From Candidatus Nitrotoga fabula (GTDB taxonomy: Bacteria > Pseudomonadota > Gammaproteobacteria > Burkholderiales > Gallionellaceae): a stretch of DNA of 64,000 bases. The DNA lies in contig NZ_CAJNBL010000005.1 of the NCBI RefSeq assembly GCF_905221025.1, positions 1 through 64,000 of the forward strand. The letters run 5' to 3'. Of the stretch, positions 19,767 through 28,972 are shown in pieces. The stretch's first letter is position 1. Every line of letters starts with the position of its first letter. A program made the position numbers and the translations under genes. The notes beneath the pieces are model-generated. The model ran no database searches. It saw nothing but the letters and a program-made list of their open reading frames with translations, and had not been told where the DNA came from.

Positions 19767-20180
19767 TTATGCGGAACGCTGTTCCTGCAGGCGCTTGCGC
19801 AATTCTGCCACGGTAAGAACGGGCGGGATGAAGCTTCCGCGCAGCGCGACGATTTCTTTTTCAACGCTTACCAGCGCATTAACCCTGGCCTTGTGCGCTA
19901 CAGCCAGGAATATCTGGCAGAAAGTGCCATGCGAGGGCATCCAGCTGGACAGGACGGCATCCTCGCAGTAGGGAAAAAACTCTTCCAGCAGCCGATCCTG
20001 TTCCGGGACCGACAGGTTGAATGCTGGATATTCCAGCGCACAAAACAGGTCTTCTCTCGTTGCATGGCTCATTACCGGCCGGATTGACCGGCTCTGCCAG
20101 GCAGCTCTGAGCCACGCCAGGTTGCCATGGGTGAACAGCAGCGCAGAGAGAATTATATGGGTATCGAGGACAACGCGCAT
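19767..20180 (-). CDS. PIN-domain toxin of a putative toxin-antitoxin pair
   Basis: The 137-residue protein opens with [14 protein letters not shown], whose first Asp is the metal-binding residue of PIN RNases. It continues with [20 protein letters not shown] and further acidic positions. It resembles the PIN toxins that cut RNA and are restrained by a small partner. That partner would be the gene ending 14 bases upstream. Two residues typical of the active site (a mid-protein Asp pair in the usual DxxF/DxD setting) look altered to [13 protein letters not shown], so activity needs testing. Confidence 0.72.
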   Translation of the reverse strand: MRVVLDTHIILSALLFTHGNLAWLRAAWQSRSIRPVMSHATREDLFCALEYPAFNLSVPEQDRLLEEFFPYCEDAVLSSWMPSHGTFCQIFLAVAHKARVNALVSVEKEIVALRGSFIPPVLTVAELRKRLQEQRSA

Positions 20181-20194
20181 AGCATCCTTAACTA

Positions 20195-20404
20195 TTATTC
20201 TTTTTGGGTACGCGCCCAGGTGATGGCGTCAGCCACATCCTGCTCGGAAATGCCTGCGGCCATCAGTTTTGCACGCACCGCATCGGCAGTCGGGGCAGAA
20301 TCGGCTTCCGGGCCGGCGGCTGCCTCCTCCTGTCCGGAGATGTCCTTGCGGCCGAGGTCATCCGGAGGCGTGGCCTGATTGTTTGCAGTGGTGTTGATAT
20401 TCAT
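20195..20404 (-). CDS. Small putative antitoxin
   Basis: The 69-residue acidic protein (MNINTTANNQATPP ... ISEQDVADAITWARTQKE) lies just upstream of the PIN toxin and ends 14 bases before it. A disordered Ala/Glu/Pro-rich first half is followed by a helical C-terminal segment. The ATG at 20404 is chosen because the longer frame upstream is low-complexity and unlike protein. I do not recognise a DNA-binding domain; the antitoxin role is inferred from size, charge and position. Confidence 0.6.
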   Translation of the reverse strand: MNINTTANNQATPPDDLGRKDISGQEEAAAGPEADSAPTADAVRAKLMAAGISEQDVADAITWARTQKE

Positions 20405-20603
20405 GACAGCTACCCGGGCAGCTAAAATAATGAGGCTGAATTGAAAAATTATACCGAAAACAACAGCATGGAGCAAACCCGGCTCCTCTTTGCGCGGGGA
20501 ACATGCCTTGCGGCCCTGCCTGCGCCGGGAGAAAATTTGCACCGCTGCCGGAAGCTTCTGGCACGAAGATGCAAAAGCCGTTTCAGACTTTTTCCAGATC
20601 GGG

Positions 20604-20631
20604 ATTATATCGAATTGCAATCGCAATACAA
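20604..20631 (-). promoter_or_regulatory. Promoter for the antitoxin-toxin pair
   Basis: On the minus strand TTGTAT (20631-20626) and a consensus TATAAT (20609-20604) are 16 bases apart. The spacer and part of the -35 carry the inverted repeat ATTGC-N4-GCAAT (20614-20627), which could be an autoregulatory operator. The leader to the antitoxin start would be about 190 bases. Confidence 0.5.
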
Positions 20632-20687
20632 ATAATTATTGTTTTTTACCAGCCGAAGGTTCTCATTCTTTCTGCTTGGGTTCGGCG

Positions 20688-21845
20688 CTAACCGTTGGTG
20701 CCGAACATCATGCGCCGGGCGACGAATTTTTTTACGCCCGGAAGGCAGTCCAGCAGGGTCAGCGCCGCTGCGCGCGCACTTCGAACGAGTAGCAGATCAT
20801 TGGAAAACAGGCTGACCAGGCCGTCGGTGAAACGGGTGCCGGCCAGACGGTCCAGCCTGCGCCGCTGGCAATAGCCGGACAGCATCTCGCTGGAGCCATG
20901 CGCACCGGGAGACGAATCCAGGATTTCCTGTGCCAGTTCCCATGAATCCCGCAGGCCAAGGTTGAACCCCTGTCCGGCCACGGGATGCAGGGTCTGCGCC
21001 GCATTGCCGATCAGTACCGTATGCGGCAGCGTAAGGTTGGGGGCATACTTCATGCACAGGGGAAAGCTGGTGCGCCTGCCCATGGTCAGGAATTCCCCTA
21101 CCCGGTCGCCAAAGTGCTGATGCAACCGGGCCAGGAAGACGGCATCGGGCCAGGCCAGCATTTCCTGTGCCATTTTTTGTTCTGCCGTCCATACCAGTTC
21201 GTATCCGCCCCTGAACGGCAGCAGCGCCAGCGGCCCCTGCGCGGTGAAACGCTCGAAGGCAGTGTCCGGCTGCGGATGGGCGCAGGTGACATGGGTAATG
21301 ACGGCGGATTGATGGTAATCCCGGATCCTGGGGGGATGGGTGGCTTCCAGCAGCTTTCCGCCATCCGCCACCACTGCCAGCCTTGTCTGTAACTGACAGG
21401 TCTCCCCGTCGTGCTGGTAGGTGATGGATGCCCCCTGGTCCGTACTTTGCAGCCGGGTGACGGCTGCACCGGTGAGACAGGTTGCATCGTTCCCCTGCAG
21501 AACGCGGTTCAATGCATTCTGCAACTCCGTGTAGGGCAGCACATAGCCCAGCGCCGGCACCTCCAGCTCTGCCGCCCGCAGCAGGGTGCGCCCGAAGGAG
21601 CCTTTCTGCGAAACATGTATGTCCCGGATCGGAGAAACCTGGGCGATCTCGCGCCATACCCCAAGCCTTTCGAGGATCTGGCGACTGCCGCAGGACAGGG
21701 CCAGGGCGCGCGGGTCATCTCCCGCGTGCTCCTTTCTGCGTGCTTCGAGCATGACGATGCGCAGGCCACTGTCGCGCAGGGCAAGCCGCAGCGCGCTGCC
21801 TACCGGACCGCCCCCGATGATGGCGATATCGCAATCCGCATTCAT
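20688..21845 (-). CDS. ubiH: FAD-dependent ubiquinone hydroxylase UbiH
   Basis: The 385-residue protein is a UbiH/UbiF/VisC-type flavin monooxygenase of ubiquinone synthesis. It has the N-terminal FAD fold DIAIIGGGPVGSALRLAL, the motif DDPRALALSCGSRQIL, and the second FAD motif GNAAQTLHPVAGQGFNLGLRD, in which the usual His of GNAAH is Gln. It follows pepP with an ATGA overlap, the usual pepP-ubiH order. Which ring position it hydroxylates cannot be read from the sequence. Confidence 0.88.
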   Translation of the reverse strand: MNADCDIAIIGGGPVGSALRLALRDSGLRIVMLEARRKEHAGDDPRALALSCGSRQILERLGVWREIAQVSPIRDIHVSQKGSFGRTLLRAAELEVPALGYVLPYTELQNALNRVLQGNDATCLTGAAVTRLQSTDQGASITYQHDGETCQLQTRLAVVADGGKLLEATHPPRIRDYHQSAVITHVTCAHPQPDTAFERFTAQGPLALLPFRGGYELVWTAEQKMAQEMLAWPDAVFLARLHQHFGDRVGEFLTMGRRTSFPLCMKYAPNLTLPHTVLIGNAAQTLHPVAGQGFNLGLRDSWELAQEILDSSPGAHGSSEMLSGYCQRRRLDRLAGTRFTDGLVSLFSNDLLLVRSARAAALTLLDCLPGVKKFVARRMMFGTNG

Positions 21846-23146
21846 CGGCGCCCCATTAGTTCCTCGATCGCACTGACGGTTCCGGGTACGGCTTCAGTCA
21901 GCACCTCGCACCCCTGCGCAGTAATGAGCACGTCATCTTCAATGCGGACTCCGATATTCCAGAGAGCCTGCGGCACATCATCCGCCGGACGGATATAGCA
22001 GCCTGGCTCGACGGTAAATGTCATGCCAGGCTGCAATGCACGCCACCTGTTTTCCAGCTTGTAGGCACCGACGTCGTGCACGTCCATACCCAGCCAGTGG
22101 CCGGTTCGGTGCATGTAAAAACGCTTGTAGCTCCCGTTTTCGAGCACATCCTCCAGATTTCCGCGGCACAATCCAAGATCGATCATTCCCTGCGCCAGCA
22201 CGCGCACGGCCGCTTCGTGCGGCTGATTCCAGTATGCGCCGGGAAGGGCGGCAGCCAGAGCGGCGGCCTGTGCTGACCATACCAGTTCGTACACGTCCTT
22301 CTGAGCGCCGGTAAAACGGCCGTTTACCGGAAACGTGCGGGTAATATCGGCTGCATAACCATCGATTTCGCAGGCCGCATCGATGAGCAGCAGCTCGCCG
22401 TCGCGCAGCCGCGCGTCGTTGCGGATGTAGTGCAGGACGCACGCATTGCCGCCGCCAGCAACAATGGAGGTATAGGCAGGTGCCTGCGCCCCGCTTCTGC
22501 GAAATTCATAAAGCAGCTCTGCCTCGATCTCGTATTCCATTTTTTCCGGCAGGGTCGCACGCATCGCGCGAATATGCGCGGCCGAAGAAATGGCGGCGGC
22601 GCGGCGCATGATGCCCAGCTCGGCCTCGTCCTTGATCAGGCGCATTTCATCCAGCAGCATCCGTATGTCATGAATTTCATTCGGCGCGCTGATCCCGCTG
22701 CGCGCCTTTGCCTGCACACCGGCACGCAGCGCGAGTATCCGGTCGTCCCAGGATGCATGGGCCCCCAACGGGAGAAACAGCGCAGGCTGATTCCCCATCA
22801 GCGCCCCCAGTTTTTCATCCAGTTGTGCAATGGGAAAAGCCGCGTCCAGGCCGAATCTTTCCTTTGCGCCCTCCGGCCCGTGGCGGAAGCCGTCCCAGGT
22901 TTCGCGCTCGGCATCCTTTTCGCGGCAGAACAGGATGGATTGCGGCTCGGCGCCCGCGATCAGTACCAGTACGGCTTCGGGTTCATCAAACCCGGTCAGG
23001 TAGTGGAAATGGCTGTCAAAGCGGTAAGCATAGTGGGTATCGCTGTTGCGGAAGACCTCGGGGGCAGTCGGAATGACAGCAATCCCCCGCTGCATCTGGT
23101 TGATCAGGCGATTGCGACGACAGGCATGAATGGCGGCTTCAGACAT
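21842..23146 (-). CDS. pepP: Xaa-Pro aminopeptidase
   Basis: From ATG at 23146 it has 434 residues. It removes N-terminal residues next to proline. The N-terminal AMP_N domain (NRLINQMQRGIAVIPTAPEVFRNSD) is followed by the creatinase-fold metal site. The ligands are Asp in LLIDAACEIDGYAADITRTF, His in MHRTGHWLGMDVHDVG, and Glu in VEPGCYIRP and GVRIEDDVLIT. The start lies inside the last codons of murU (8-base overlap). An upstream extension to 23317 is low-complexity and overlaps murU, so it was rejected. Confidence 0.93.
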   Translation of the reverse strand: MSEAAIHACRRNRLINQMQRGIAVIPTAPEVFRNSDTHYAYRFDSHFHYLTGFDEPEAVLVLIAGAEPQSILFCREKDAERETWDGFRHGPEGAKERFGLDAAFPIAQLDEKLGALMGNQPALFLPLGAHASWDDRILALRAGVQAKARSGISAPNEIHDIRMLLDEMRLIKDEAELGIMRRAAAISSAAHIRAMRATLPEKMEYEIEAELLYEFRRSGAQAPAYTSIVAGGGNACVLHYIRNDARLRDGELLLIDAACEIDGYAADITRTFPVNGRFTGAQKDVYELVWSAQAAALAAALPGAYWNQPHEAAVRVLAQGMIDLGLCRGNLEDVLENGSYKRFYMHRTGHWLGMDVHDVGAYKLENRWRALQPGMTFTVEPGCYIRPADDVPQALWNIGVRIEDDVLITAQGCEVLTEAVPGTVSAIEELMGRR

Positions 23147-23837
23147 GGGGGATATTGTGCTGCGAACGCAGCGCATTGTCGAGTTTTTCCAGACGCTGCC
23201 GGGTTCCGATATCCATCCACAGGCCGTGATAGTGTTCGCCTCCGACTTTTCCCAGGGCAATCTGGGCACGCAGCAGCGGCGCAAGCGGGGCATGGGTACC
23301 ACGCGGGATCCGGGCAAACAGTCCGGGGTGATAAACCCCTATGCCGCTGAAAGTCAGTGCGGGTTTTCCCTGACAGACCCGGCCTCCGTCCAGGCCGAAA
23401 TCACCGTCCGGGTGGTGCACGGGATTGTTCACCAGCACCAGGTGGGCACAGTCTCCGTTTTGCTCCATTTCGGCAACCCGTTGCGGAAGCAGGGCAAAAT
23501 CGTAGTCGCTGTAGAGGTCGCTATTGACCACGGCAAATGGCTCCCCGCCCAACAGCGACAAGGCATGGGCGATGCCCCCCGCCGTTTCCAGAGCCGGATT
23601 CTCGGGGGAGTAACGGATACGCACGCCAAACCGGCTGCCATCCCCCAGCGCCGTCTCAATTTGCCCGCCCAGATGCGCGTGATTAATGACCAGCTCGACA
23701 ATGCCTGCCCTGGCCAGCTTCTCGATATGCCAGACGATAAGCGGCTTGCCGCCGGCCTGCAGCAGGGGTTTTGGGGTGTGATCGGTAAGCGGGCGCATGC
23801 GTTCTCCCCTGCCAGCCGCCAGCAGCATGGCCTTCAT
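23139..23837 (-). CDS. murU: N-acetylmuramate 1-phosphate uridylyltransferase
   Basis: The 232-residue nucleotidyltransferase has MKAMLLAAGRGERMRPLTDHTPKPLL, the sugar-nucleotide binding signature, with VVNSDLYSDYDF as metal-binding Asp region. Adjacent to amgK it would form UDP-N-acetylmuramic acid from recycled MurNAc-1-phosphate, bypassing fosfomycin-sensitive MurA; this pathway is known from Pseudomonas. ATG at 23837 overlaps the amgK stop (ATGA). Confidence 0.9.
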   Translation of the reverse strand: MKAMLLAAGRGERMRPLTDHTPKPLLQAGGKPLIVWHIEKLARAGIVELVINHAHLGGQIETALGDGSRFGVRIRYSPENPALETAGGIAHALSLLGGEPFAVVNSDLYSDYDFALLPQRVAEMEQNGDCAHLVLVNNPVHHPDGDFGLDGGRVCQGKPALTFSGIGVYHPGLFARIPRGTHAPLAPLLRAQIALGKVGGEHYHGLWMDIGTRQRLEKLDNALRSQHNIPHV

Positions 23838-24826
23838 GAAAGGAAACCCATTGCCGGCTGCCTGTTTTCCAGCGCATCCAGAATTTGCAGCAGAGGCTTC
23901 AGTTCCACGTAGCGCTCGCAAGCGCTGCGCAGGTACTTCATGACCAGCGGCATGTCCTTCAGGTATCCATCCTTGTGGTCGCGATGATGCAGGCGCGCAA
24001 AAATTCCCAGCACCTTCAGGTGGCGCTGGACGCCCATCCACTCGTAATCGCGGAAAAAATCGGCAAAGGAAAGGTGTACCGGAAGCCCTGCCTTGCGCGC
24101 TTTTTCCCAGTAACGGATCAGCCAGTCGAGCGCGTCGGCCTCCTCCCACTCGATGTAGGCATCCTTGAACAGGGAAACCAGATCATAGGTGATGGGCCCG
24201 TGAACGGCATCCTGGAAATCCAGAATGCCAGGGTTCGGAAAGCTGACCATCAGGTTGCGCGAATGAAAGTCACGATGCACGAAAACACCGGGCTGGGCCA
24301 GATTGTTCTGGAGGATGCGCTGAAATACGTTTTCCAGTGCAGCGCATTGCCTGTCATCCAGCGTGACCCTAAGGTGCCTCGCGACATACCACTCGGGAAA
24401 CAGTTGCATTTCGCGCGCCAGCATCGCCCGGTCATAGGGCGGCAGTTCGTTTTCACGACTGGCCAGCTGGATCCGGATCAGCGCATCGGTGGCAGCACCA
24501 TAGAGTTCGCGCGCGCTTTCGGCATTCAGCGCCTGCAGGTAGGTTTGGCAGCCCAGGTCGGACAGCAGCAGGAAGCCCTGCTCCAGATCCTGCGCCAGGA
24601 CTTCCGGCACGTGTACCCCTGCTGCGCCCAATAACCGGGCAACATGGAGGAACGGGCGGCAGTCCTCATGTTGCGGCGGGGCGTCCATCACGATCCGGGT
24701 GCGGTCGGCAAAGGTAACGCGAAAATAGCGGCGAAAGCTGGCATCGGCAGAGGCCGCCGCGATCGTGAAATCCTGCCCTGGGAACTGTTTTTCCAGCCAG
24801 ATCTGGACTTGCTGTTGGCGCTTCAT
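23834..24826 (-). CDS. amgK: N-acetylmuramate/N-acetylglucosamine kinase
   Basis: The product from ATG at 24826 has 330 residues. It has the aminoglycoside-phosphotransferase-like kinase fold, with the catalytic loop VFVHRDFHSRNLMV and metal motif GILDFQDAVHGPITYDLVSLF. It phosphorylates recycled cell-wall amino sugars at the anomeric position for MurU. The start at 24826 (KRQQQVQIWLEKQFPG) is preferred; a start at 24910 would overlap divergent lptD. Confidence 0.9.
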   Translation of the reverse strand: MKRQQQVQIWLEKQFPGQDFTIAAASADASFRRYFRVTFADRTRIVMDAPPQHEDCRPFLHVARLLGAAGVHVPEVLAQDLEQGFLLLSDLGCQTYLQALNAESARELYGAATDALIRIQLASRENELPPYDRAMLAREMQLFPEWYVARHLRVTLDDRQCAALENVFQRILQNNLAQPGVFVHRDFHSRNLMVSFPNPGILDFQDAVHGPITYDLVSLFKDAYIEWEEADALDWLIRYWEKARKAGLPVHLSFADFFRDYEWMGVQRHLKVLGIFARLHHRDHKDGYLKDMPLVMKYLRSACERYVELKPLLQILDALENRQPAMGFLS

Positions 24827-24908
24827 AATGGGTTCATAATCAGGTAGCGGATTGCCTAAATCGTCATTTTGTGCGATTTTAGCATCTTGAATCCTCCGAC
24901 GCTGTTTC

Positions 24909-27131
24909 ATGCACCCTCACTTTCGCCTCCTTGCGCTATCCCTTTTTTGCGCACTGATACCCGTGGTTTATGCCCAGGGCGAGACACTACAGCTGAAGCT
25001 GGACCGCACGTTCATGAATTTACCCAAAAGCAGTGAGGACACCCCCGCCTACGTCGCAGCCAAACAAGTGGAAGGCCAAACCAAGGGCAAGATCGTTGCC
25101 CGTGGGGAGGTTGAGCTGCGCAAGCGGGGACAGACCGTATTCGCGGACAATGTAGTCTACGACCAGACCAGCAGTGACCTGATTGCGCAGGGCAACGTGC
25201 GCCTCGAAATGCAGGACATCAAAATGCAGGGGCCGCATGTCAAGCTGAATCTGGATACGAATATCGGGGATATCACCACCCCTGCATTCCAGTTTCCCGC
25301 GATGAATGGACGCGGACGGGCGGAAAACCTGCACATGGCGGGCAAGCAGCAGTATTCTGCAAAAAACGTTGAATTCACCACCTGTTCGATTGAAGATGAA
25401 GACTGGCTGGTCAAGGCGGGTTCCCTGGATATTGACAATGTCCGTCAGGAGGGATTGGCACGCAATGCTCGCGTGGAATTCATGGGGGTGCCGATCCTGT
25501 ACGTGCCGAAGATGAGTTTTGCGCTCAGCGAACAGCGCAAGTCAGGTTTTCTCAGTCCGGTGTACGGGAATACCCGGAAAAGCGGCAATGAAATCTCCAT
25601 GCCCTATTACTGGAACATTGCTCCCAACCGCGATGCCACCATTACCCCGCGCGTGATGACCAAACGGGGCCTGCAGATCAACAACGAGTTCCGCTACATG
25701 GGTTCCGCGTATGGCGGCGAGGCCCATCTGGACATCCTGCCCAATGATGCGATGACGGATACTACCCGCTACCGTACTGCCCTGAAGCATTTCCAGAATT
25801 TCGGCAACGGGCTGGTGGCATCGGCCAACCTCAACCATGTTTCGGACAATAATTATTTTCGCGACCTTACGAACACGGTCAGCACCACATCGATGGTCAA
25901 CCTGGTGCGCGAGGGGATGCTGGGCTATTCCGGCGGGTGGTGGAATACCGCGGTACGGATGCAGTCCTACCAGACCCTGCAAGATCCCGGGGCCCCGATC
26001 ATAAAGCCTTACCAGCGCCTGCCCCAGGTTACCCTGGGCGCGCGGCGCCAGCTGGGAAACGCGGACTTTGGGATGATCGGCGAATTTACCAGCTTTAGCC
26101 ACTCGTCCCTGGTCAGCGGACAACGCCTGGTGATGTACCCGAGCATCAGCTACCCGCTTTCAAACTCCCCGTCGTATTTCCTGACTCCGAAGGTGGGCGT
26201 GCATTTCACCCAGTATTCTCTGGGTTCCAATTATTCCGGGGAAGGTTCGACCAGTCCGACGCGCATATTGCCGATCGTCAGCCTGGACAGTGGCCTGGTA
26301 CTGGAGCGCGACTGGAAGCTGGGCGGAAAGGATTACCTGCAAACACTGGAACCACGCGTTTATTTCCTGCACGTCCCCTACAAAAACCAGGATATGCTAC
26401 CGAATTTCGATACGGCCCAGGCGGATTTCAATTTTGCCCAGATGTTTACCGAAAGCCGCTTTTTCGGTCATGACCGTGTCGGGGACGCCACCTCCATGAC
26501 CTACGCGCTTACCTCACGCCTGCTGTCGGCGAAAGACGGAGCGGAACGGCTACGCATAGCTCTGGGACAGCGCTTCAGCTTCAGGACCCCGCAGGTCAAC
26601 CTGATTGCCCCTGAAACCGCTACAACCAATACATCGGATATCCTGTTTGCGGTCATGGGCCAGGTTACCCCCGCACTATCGCTGAACGGCGCCTACCAGT
26701 ACAACCCCAACGAATGGCGCGACGAAAGAATCAACCTGGGTCTCCGTTATCGCCCAGAAGCCGGGAAAGTACTGAATCTGGGTTATCGCTTCACCCGTAA
26801 CAGCCTGCGCCAGATGGATATTTCAACACAGTGGCCGCTTTGGAAAAAATGGTATGCGATGGGCCGCTGGAATTATTCCCTGCAGGATAGCCGCCTTTTG
26901 GAAATGATCGCCGGGCTTGAGTATAATGAAGACTGCTGGGCAGTCCGGGTAGTGGCGCAACGCTTTGTTACCGCCACCAACGACTACGCGACCGGTATAT
27001 TCGCGCAACTGGAACTGAATGGGCTGGCCAGACTGGGTTCTGATCCGCTGAATGTCTTGCGACAGGGCATTATCGGCTTCCAGAAACTGAACGAGCCTCC
27101 AAAATACAACCCGGAACAGGGCTTGCGTTGA
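24909..27131 (+). CDS. lptD: LPS-assembly outer-membrane protein LptD
   Basis: The 740-residue protein inserts lipopolysaccharide into the outer leaflet together with LptE. A signal peptide (LLALSLFCALIPVVYA) is followed by an OstA/LptA-like beta-jellyroll at about residues 55-190 (GKIVARGEVELRKRGQTVFADNVVYD in sections). A large beta-barrel ends in strand-rich sequence with YNEDCWAVRVVAQR near 675. This is the usual length. Divergent from amgK across 82 bases and followed by surA, it matches the classic gene order. Confidence 0.95.
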   Translation: MHPHFRLLALSLFCALIPVVYAQGETLQLKLDRTFMNLPKSSEDTPAYVAAKQVEGQTKGKIVARGEVELRKRGQTVFADNVVYDQTSSDLIAQGNVRLEMQDIKMQGPHVKLNLDTNIGDITTPAFQFPAMNGRGRAENLHMAGKQQYSAKNVEFTTCSIEDEDWLVKAGSLDIDNVRQEGLARNARVEFMGVPILYVPKMSFALSEQRKSGFLSPVYGNTRKSGNEISMPYYWNIAPNRDATITPRVMTKRGLQINNEFRYMGSAYGGEAHLDILPNDAMTDTTRYRTALKHFQNFGNGLVASANLNHVSDNNYFRDLTNTVSTTSMVNLVREGMLGYSGGWWNTAVRMQSYQTLQDPGAPIIKPYQRLPQVTLGARRQLGNADFGMIGEFTSFSHSSLVSGQRLVMYPSISYPLSNSPSYFLTPKVGVHFTQYSLGSNYSGEGSTSPTRILPIVSLDSGLVLERDWKLGGKDYLQTLEPRVYFLHVPYKNQDMLPNFDTAQADFNFAQMFTESRFFGHDRVGDATSMTYALTSRLLSAKDGAERLRIALGQRFSFRTPQVNLIAPETATTNTSDILFAVMGQVTPALSLNGAYQYNPNEWRDERINLGLRYRPEAGKVLNLGYRFTRNSLRQMDISTQWPLWKKWYAMGRWNYSLQDSRLLEMIAGLEYNEDCWAVRVVAQRFVTATNDYATGIFAQLELNGLARLGSDPLNVLRQGIIGFQKLNEPPKYNPEQGLR

Positions 27132-27160
27132 CCCGATTTTACTTAGGAATTCAAATTATT

Positions 27161-28972
27161 ATGCCGTATATCCAGCTGCTGCTGGCCAGCCTTTTTTCAG
27201 TGACCTGCATCGCCCCCCTCTCCGCCGCTGATTTGCAAAATCCCGGGGGCAGCACTCCGAAACAGGCTGTAGTTGCTCCGAAACAGGCCGAAACTGCTCC
27301 GAAAAAGACCGGATCGCAAAAGCTGGTAGTCAAGCCGCCTGTCGCCCGCACGAAAACGGCTCTGGCAGGAAAATCGAAAGCAAGCTCCCGGTCAGTTTCT
27401 GCCTCCGGCCTGAAAAAAGCCTCCCTCCCATCCAAAAAAAAATCCCCCGTTGCCCCGAGGAAAAAAGCCGCAGCCAAACCTGCCTCCCCTGACGCCGATT
27501 TGAAAAAAACCGCTGCAACTGCAAGCAACCCCGAGAATCCCGAAAAAGATACAGGACCCATGACCACGGCCGCCCCGGCTGCTGACCCGTCCCCTCCGGA
27601 TTCAAGCAGCACTGTACCGGATTCAGCCAGCCTGCCTCACCCGGATGAGGCGGTTGCGCCTGCCATTGCCACACCTGCCGTTGTCGCACGCCCCCCCAGA
27701 AAATCCAGGCGAAGCACAACCTCCGGCGACTCGGAATTGATCGATGAGATTGTTGCAGTGGTGAACAATGACGCGATTACCCGTTACGAGCTGGAGGAAC
27801 GAATCGCCCTCGCAGAGAACCAGTTGTCCAAGCAGGGCACGCCGCTACCGGACACCGATCTACTGGAGAAACAGGTTCTGGAACGCATGATCACGGAGAT
27901 GCTGCAGGTCCAGTTTGCCAAGGATACCGGGATCCGCGTGGATGATGTCCAGCTCGACAAGGCCCTCCAGCGAATGGCAAAGGATAATAAATTCACATCC
28001 CTGGGGGATTTTCGCGCTCAGCTGGAAAAGGAAGGGATTGTTTTCAGGAAATTCCGGGAGGATATCCGCAGCGAAATTATTTTCGCTCGTTTGCGCGAAC
28101 GGGAAGTGGACAGTAAACTGATCATCAGCGATGGCGAAGTGGAAAATTACCTTGCCAATCAGGCCAAGCAGGCCGGGAAAGGGGAAGAGTTTCATCTGGC
28201 CCACATCTTGATCATGGTACCGGAACAGGCCAGCGCCGAGAAGATCCAGGAAATCCGAAAACAGGCCGAACAGGCATTGGCACAGTTGCAGGGCGGAGCA
28301 GATTTCGCACAGGTGGCGGCAGGGTTTTCAGATGCCAAGGACGCACTGGAAGGTGGTAACCTTGGCTGGCGCCCGGCTGACCGCATCCCCGCCATCTTCC
28401 TGAATGTACTGGAGAAAATTGGGCCTGGAGGCATCAGTCCGATTTTTCGCAGCCCTAATGGCTTCCACATCCTCAAGCTGATTGAAAAGCGCAGCAAGGA
28501 ACAACCGGTGGTTATTTCACAGGCCCACGTGCGCCATATCCTGATCAAGACCAGCGAACTGGTGCCGGAAGCCGAGGCCAAGAGTCGCCTGATGGCCGTT
28601 AAGGAGCGCATCGGGAAGGGGGCGGATTTTGCCAAGGAAGCGAAACTGCATTCGGAAGATGGGAGCGCCATGCAGGGCGGGGATTTGGGCTGGATCTCGC
28701 CTGGCGAAACGGTGCCGGAATTCGAGAAAGCGATGAACGAACTGGAGCCCGGACAGATCAGCGATTTGGTACAGTCGACCTTTGGCTGGCACCTGATACA
28801 GGTCCTTGAACGCCGGGATACCGATGTAAGCCTCAAGCAGAAAAAACAGCAGGCGCAAATGGCGATTCGTTCATATAAATCCGAAACTGCCTATCAGGAC
28901 TGGCTGCGCCAGCTGCGCGACTCGGCCACCATCGAGAATCGCCTGGAAAAATCAGAAAATACCGCAAAATGA
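27161..28972 (+). CDS. surA: Periplasmic chaperone/peptidyl-prolyl isomerase SurA with long linker
   Basis: The 603-residue protein assists outer-membrane protein folding, including LptD. Signal peptide IQLLLASLFSVTCIAPLSA is followed by about 165 residues rich in Lys, Ala, Pro and Ser. The SurA N-domain comes next (ELIDEIVAVVNNDAITRYELEERI), then two parvulin domains (HLAHILIMVPEQ ... GGNLGWRPADRIP; HVRHILIKTSELVP ... GGDLGWISPGETVP). SurA is usually about 430 residues, so the extension is unusual. ATG at 27161 is chosen over TTG at 27128, which overlaps the lptD stop. Confidence 0.9.
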   Translation: MPYIQLLLASLFSVTCIAPLSAADLQNPGGSTPKQAVVAPKQAETAPKKTGSQKLVVKPPVARTKTALAGKSKASSRSVSASGLKKASLPSKKKSPVAPRKKAAAKPASPDADLKKTAATASNPENPEKDTGPMTTAAPAADPSPPDSSSTVPDSASLPHPDEAVAPAIATPAVVARPPRKSRRSTTSGDSELIDEIVAVVNNDAITRYELEERIALAENQLSKQGTPLPDTDLLEKQVLERMITEMLQVQFAKDTGIRVDDVQLDKALQRMAKDNKFTSLGDFRAQLEKEGIVFRKFREDIRSEIIFARLREREVDSKLIISDGEVENYLANQAKQAGKGEEFHLAHILIMVPEQASAEKIQEIRKQAEQALAQLQGGADFAQVAAGFSDAKDALEGGNLGWRPADRIPAIFLNVLEKIGPGGISPIFRSPNGFHILKLIEKRSKEQPVVISQAHVRHILIKTSELVPEAEAKSRLMAVKERIGKGADFAKEAKLHSEDGSAMQGGDLGWISPGETVPEFEKAMNELEPGQISDLVQSTFGWHLIQVLERRDTDVSLKQKKQQAQMAIRSYKSETAYQDWLRQLRDSATIENRLEKSENTAK

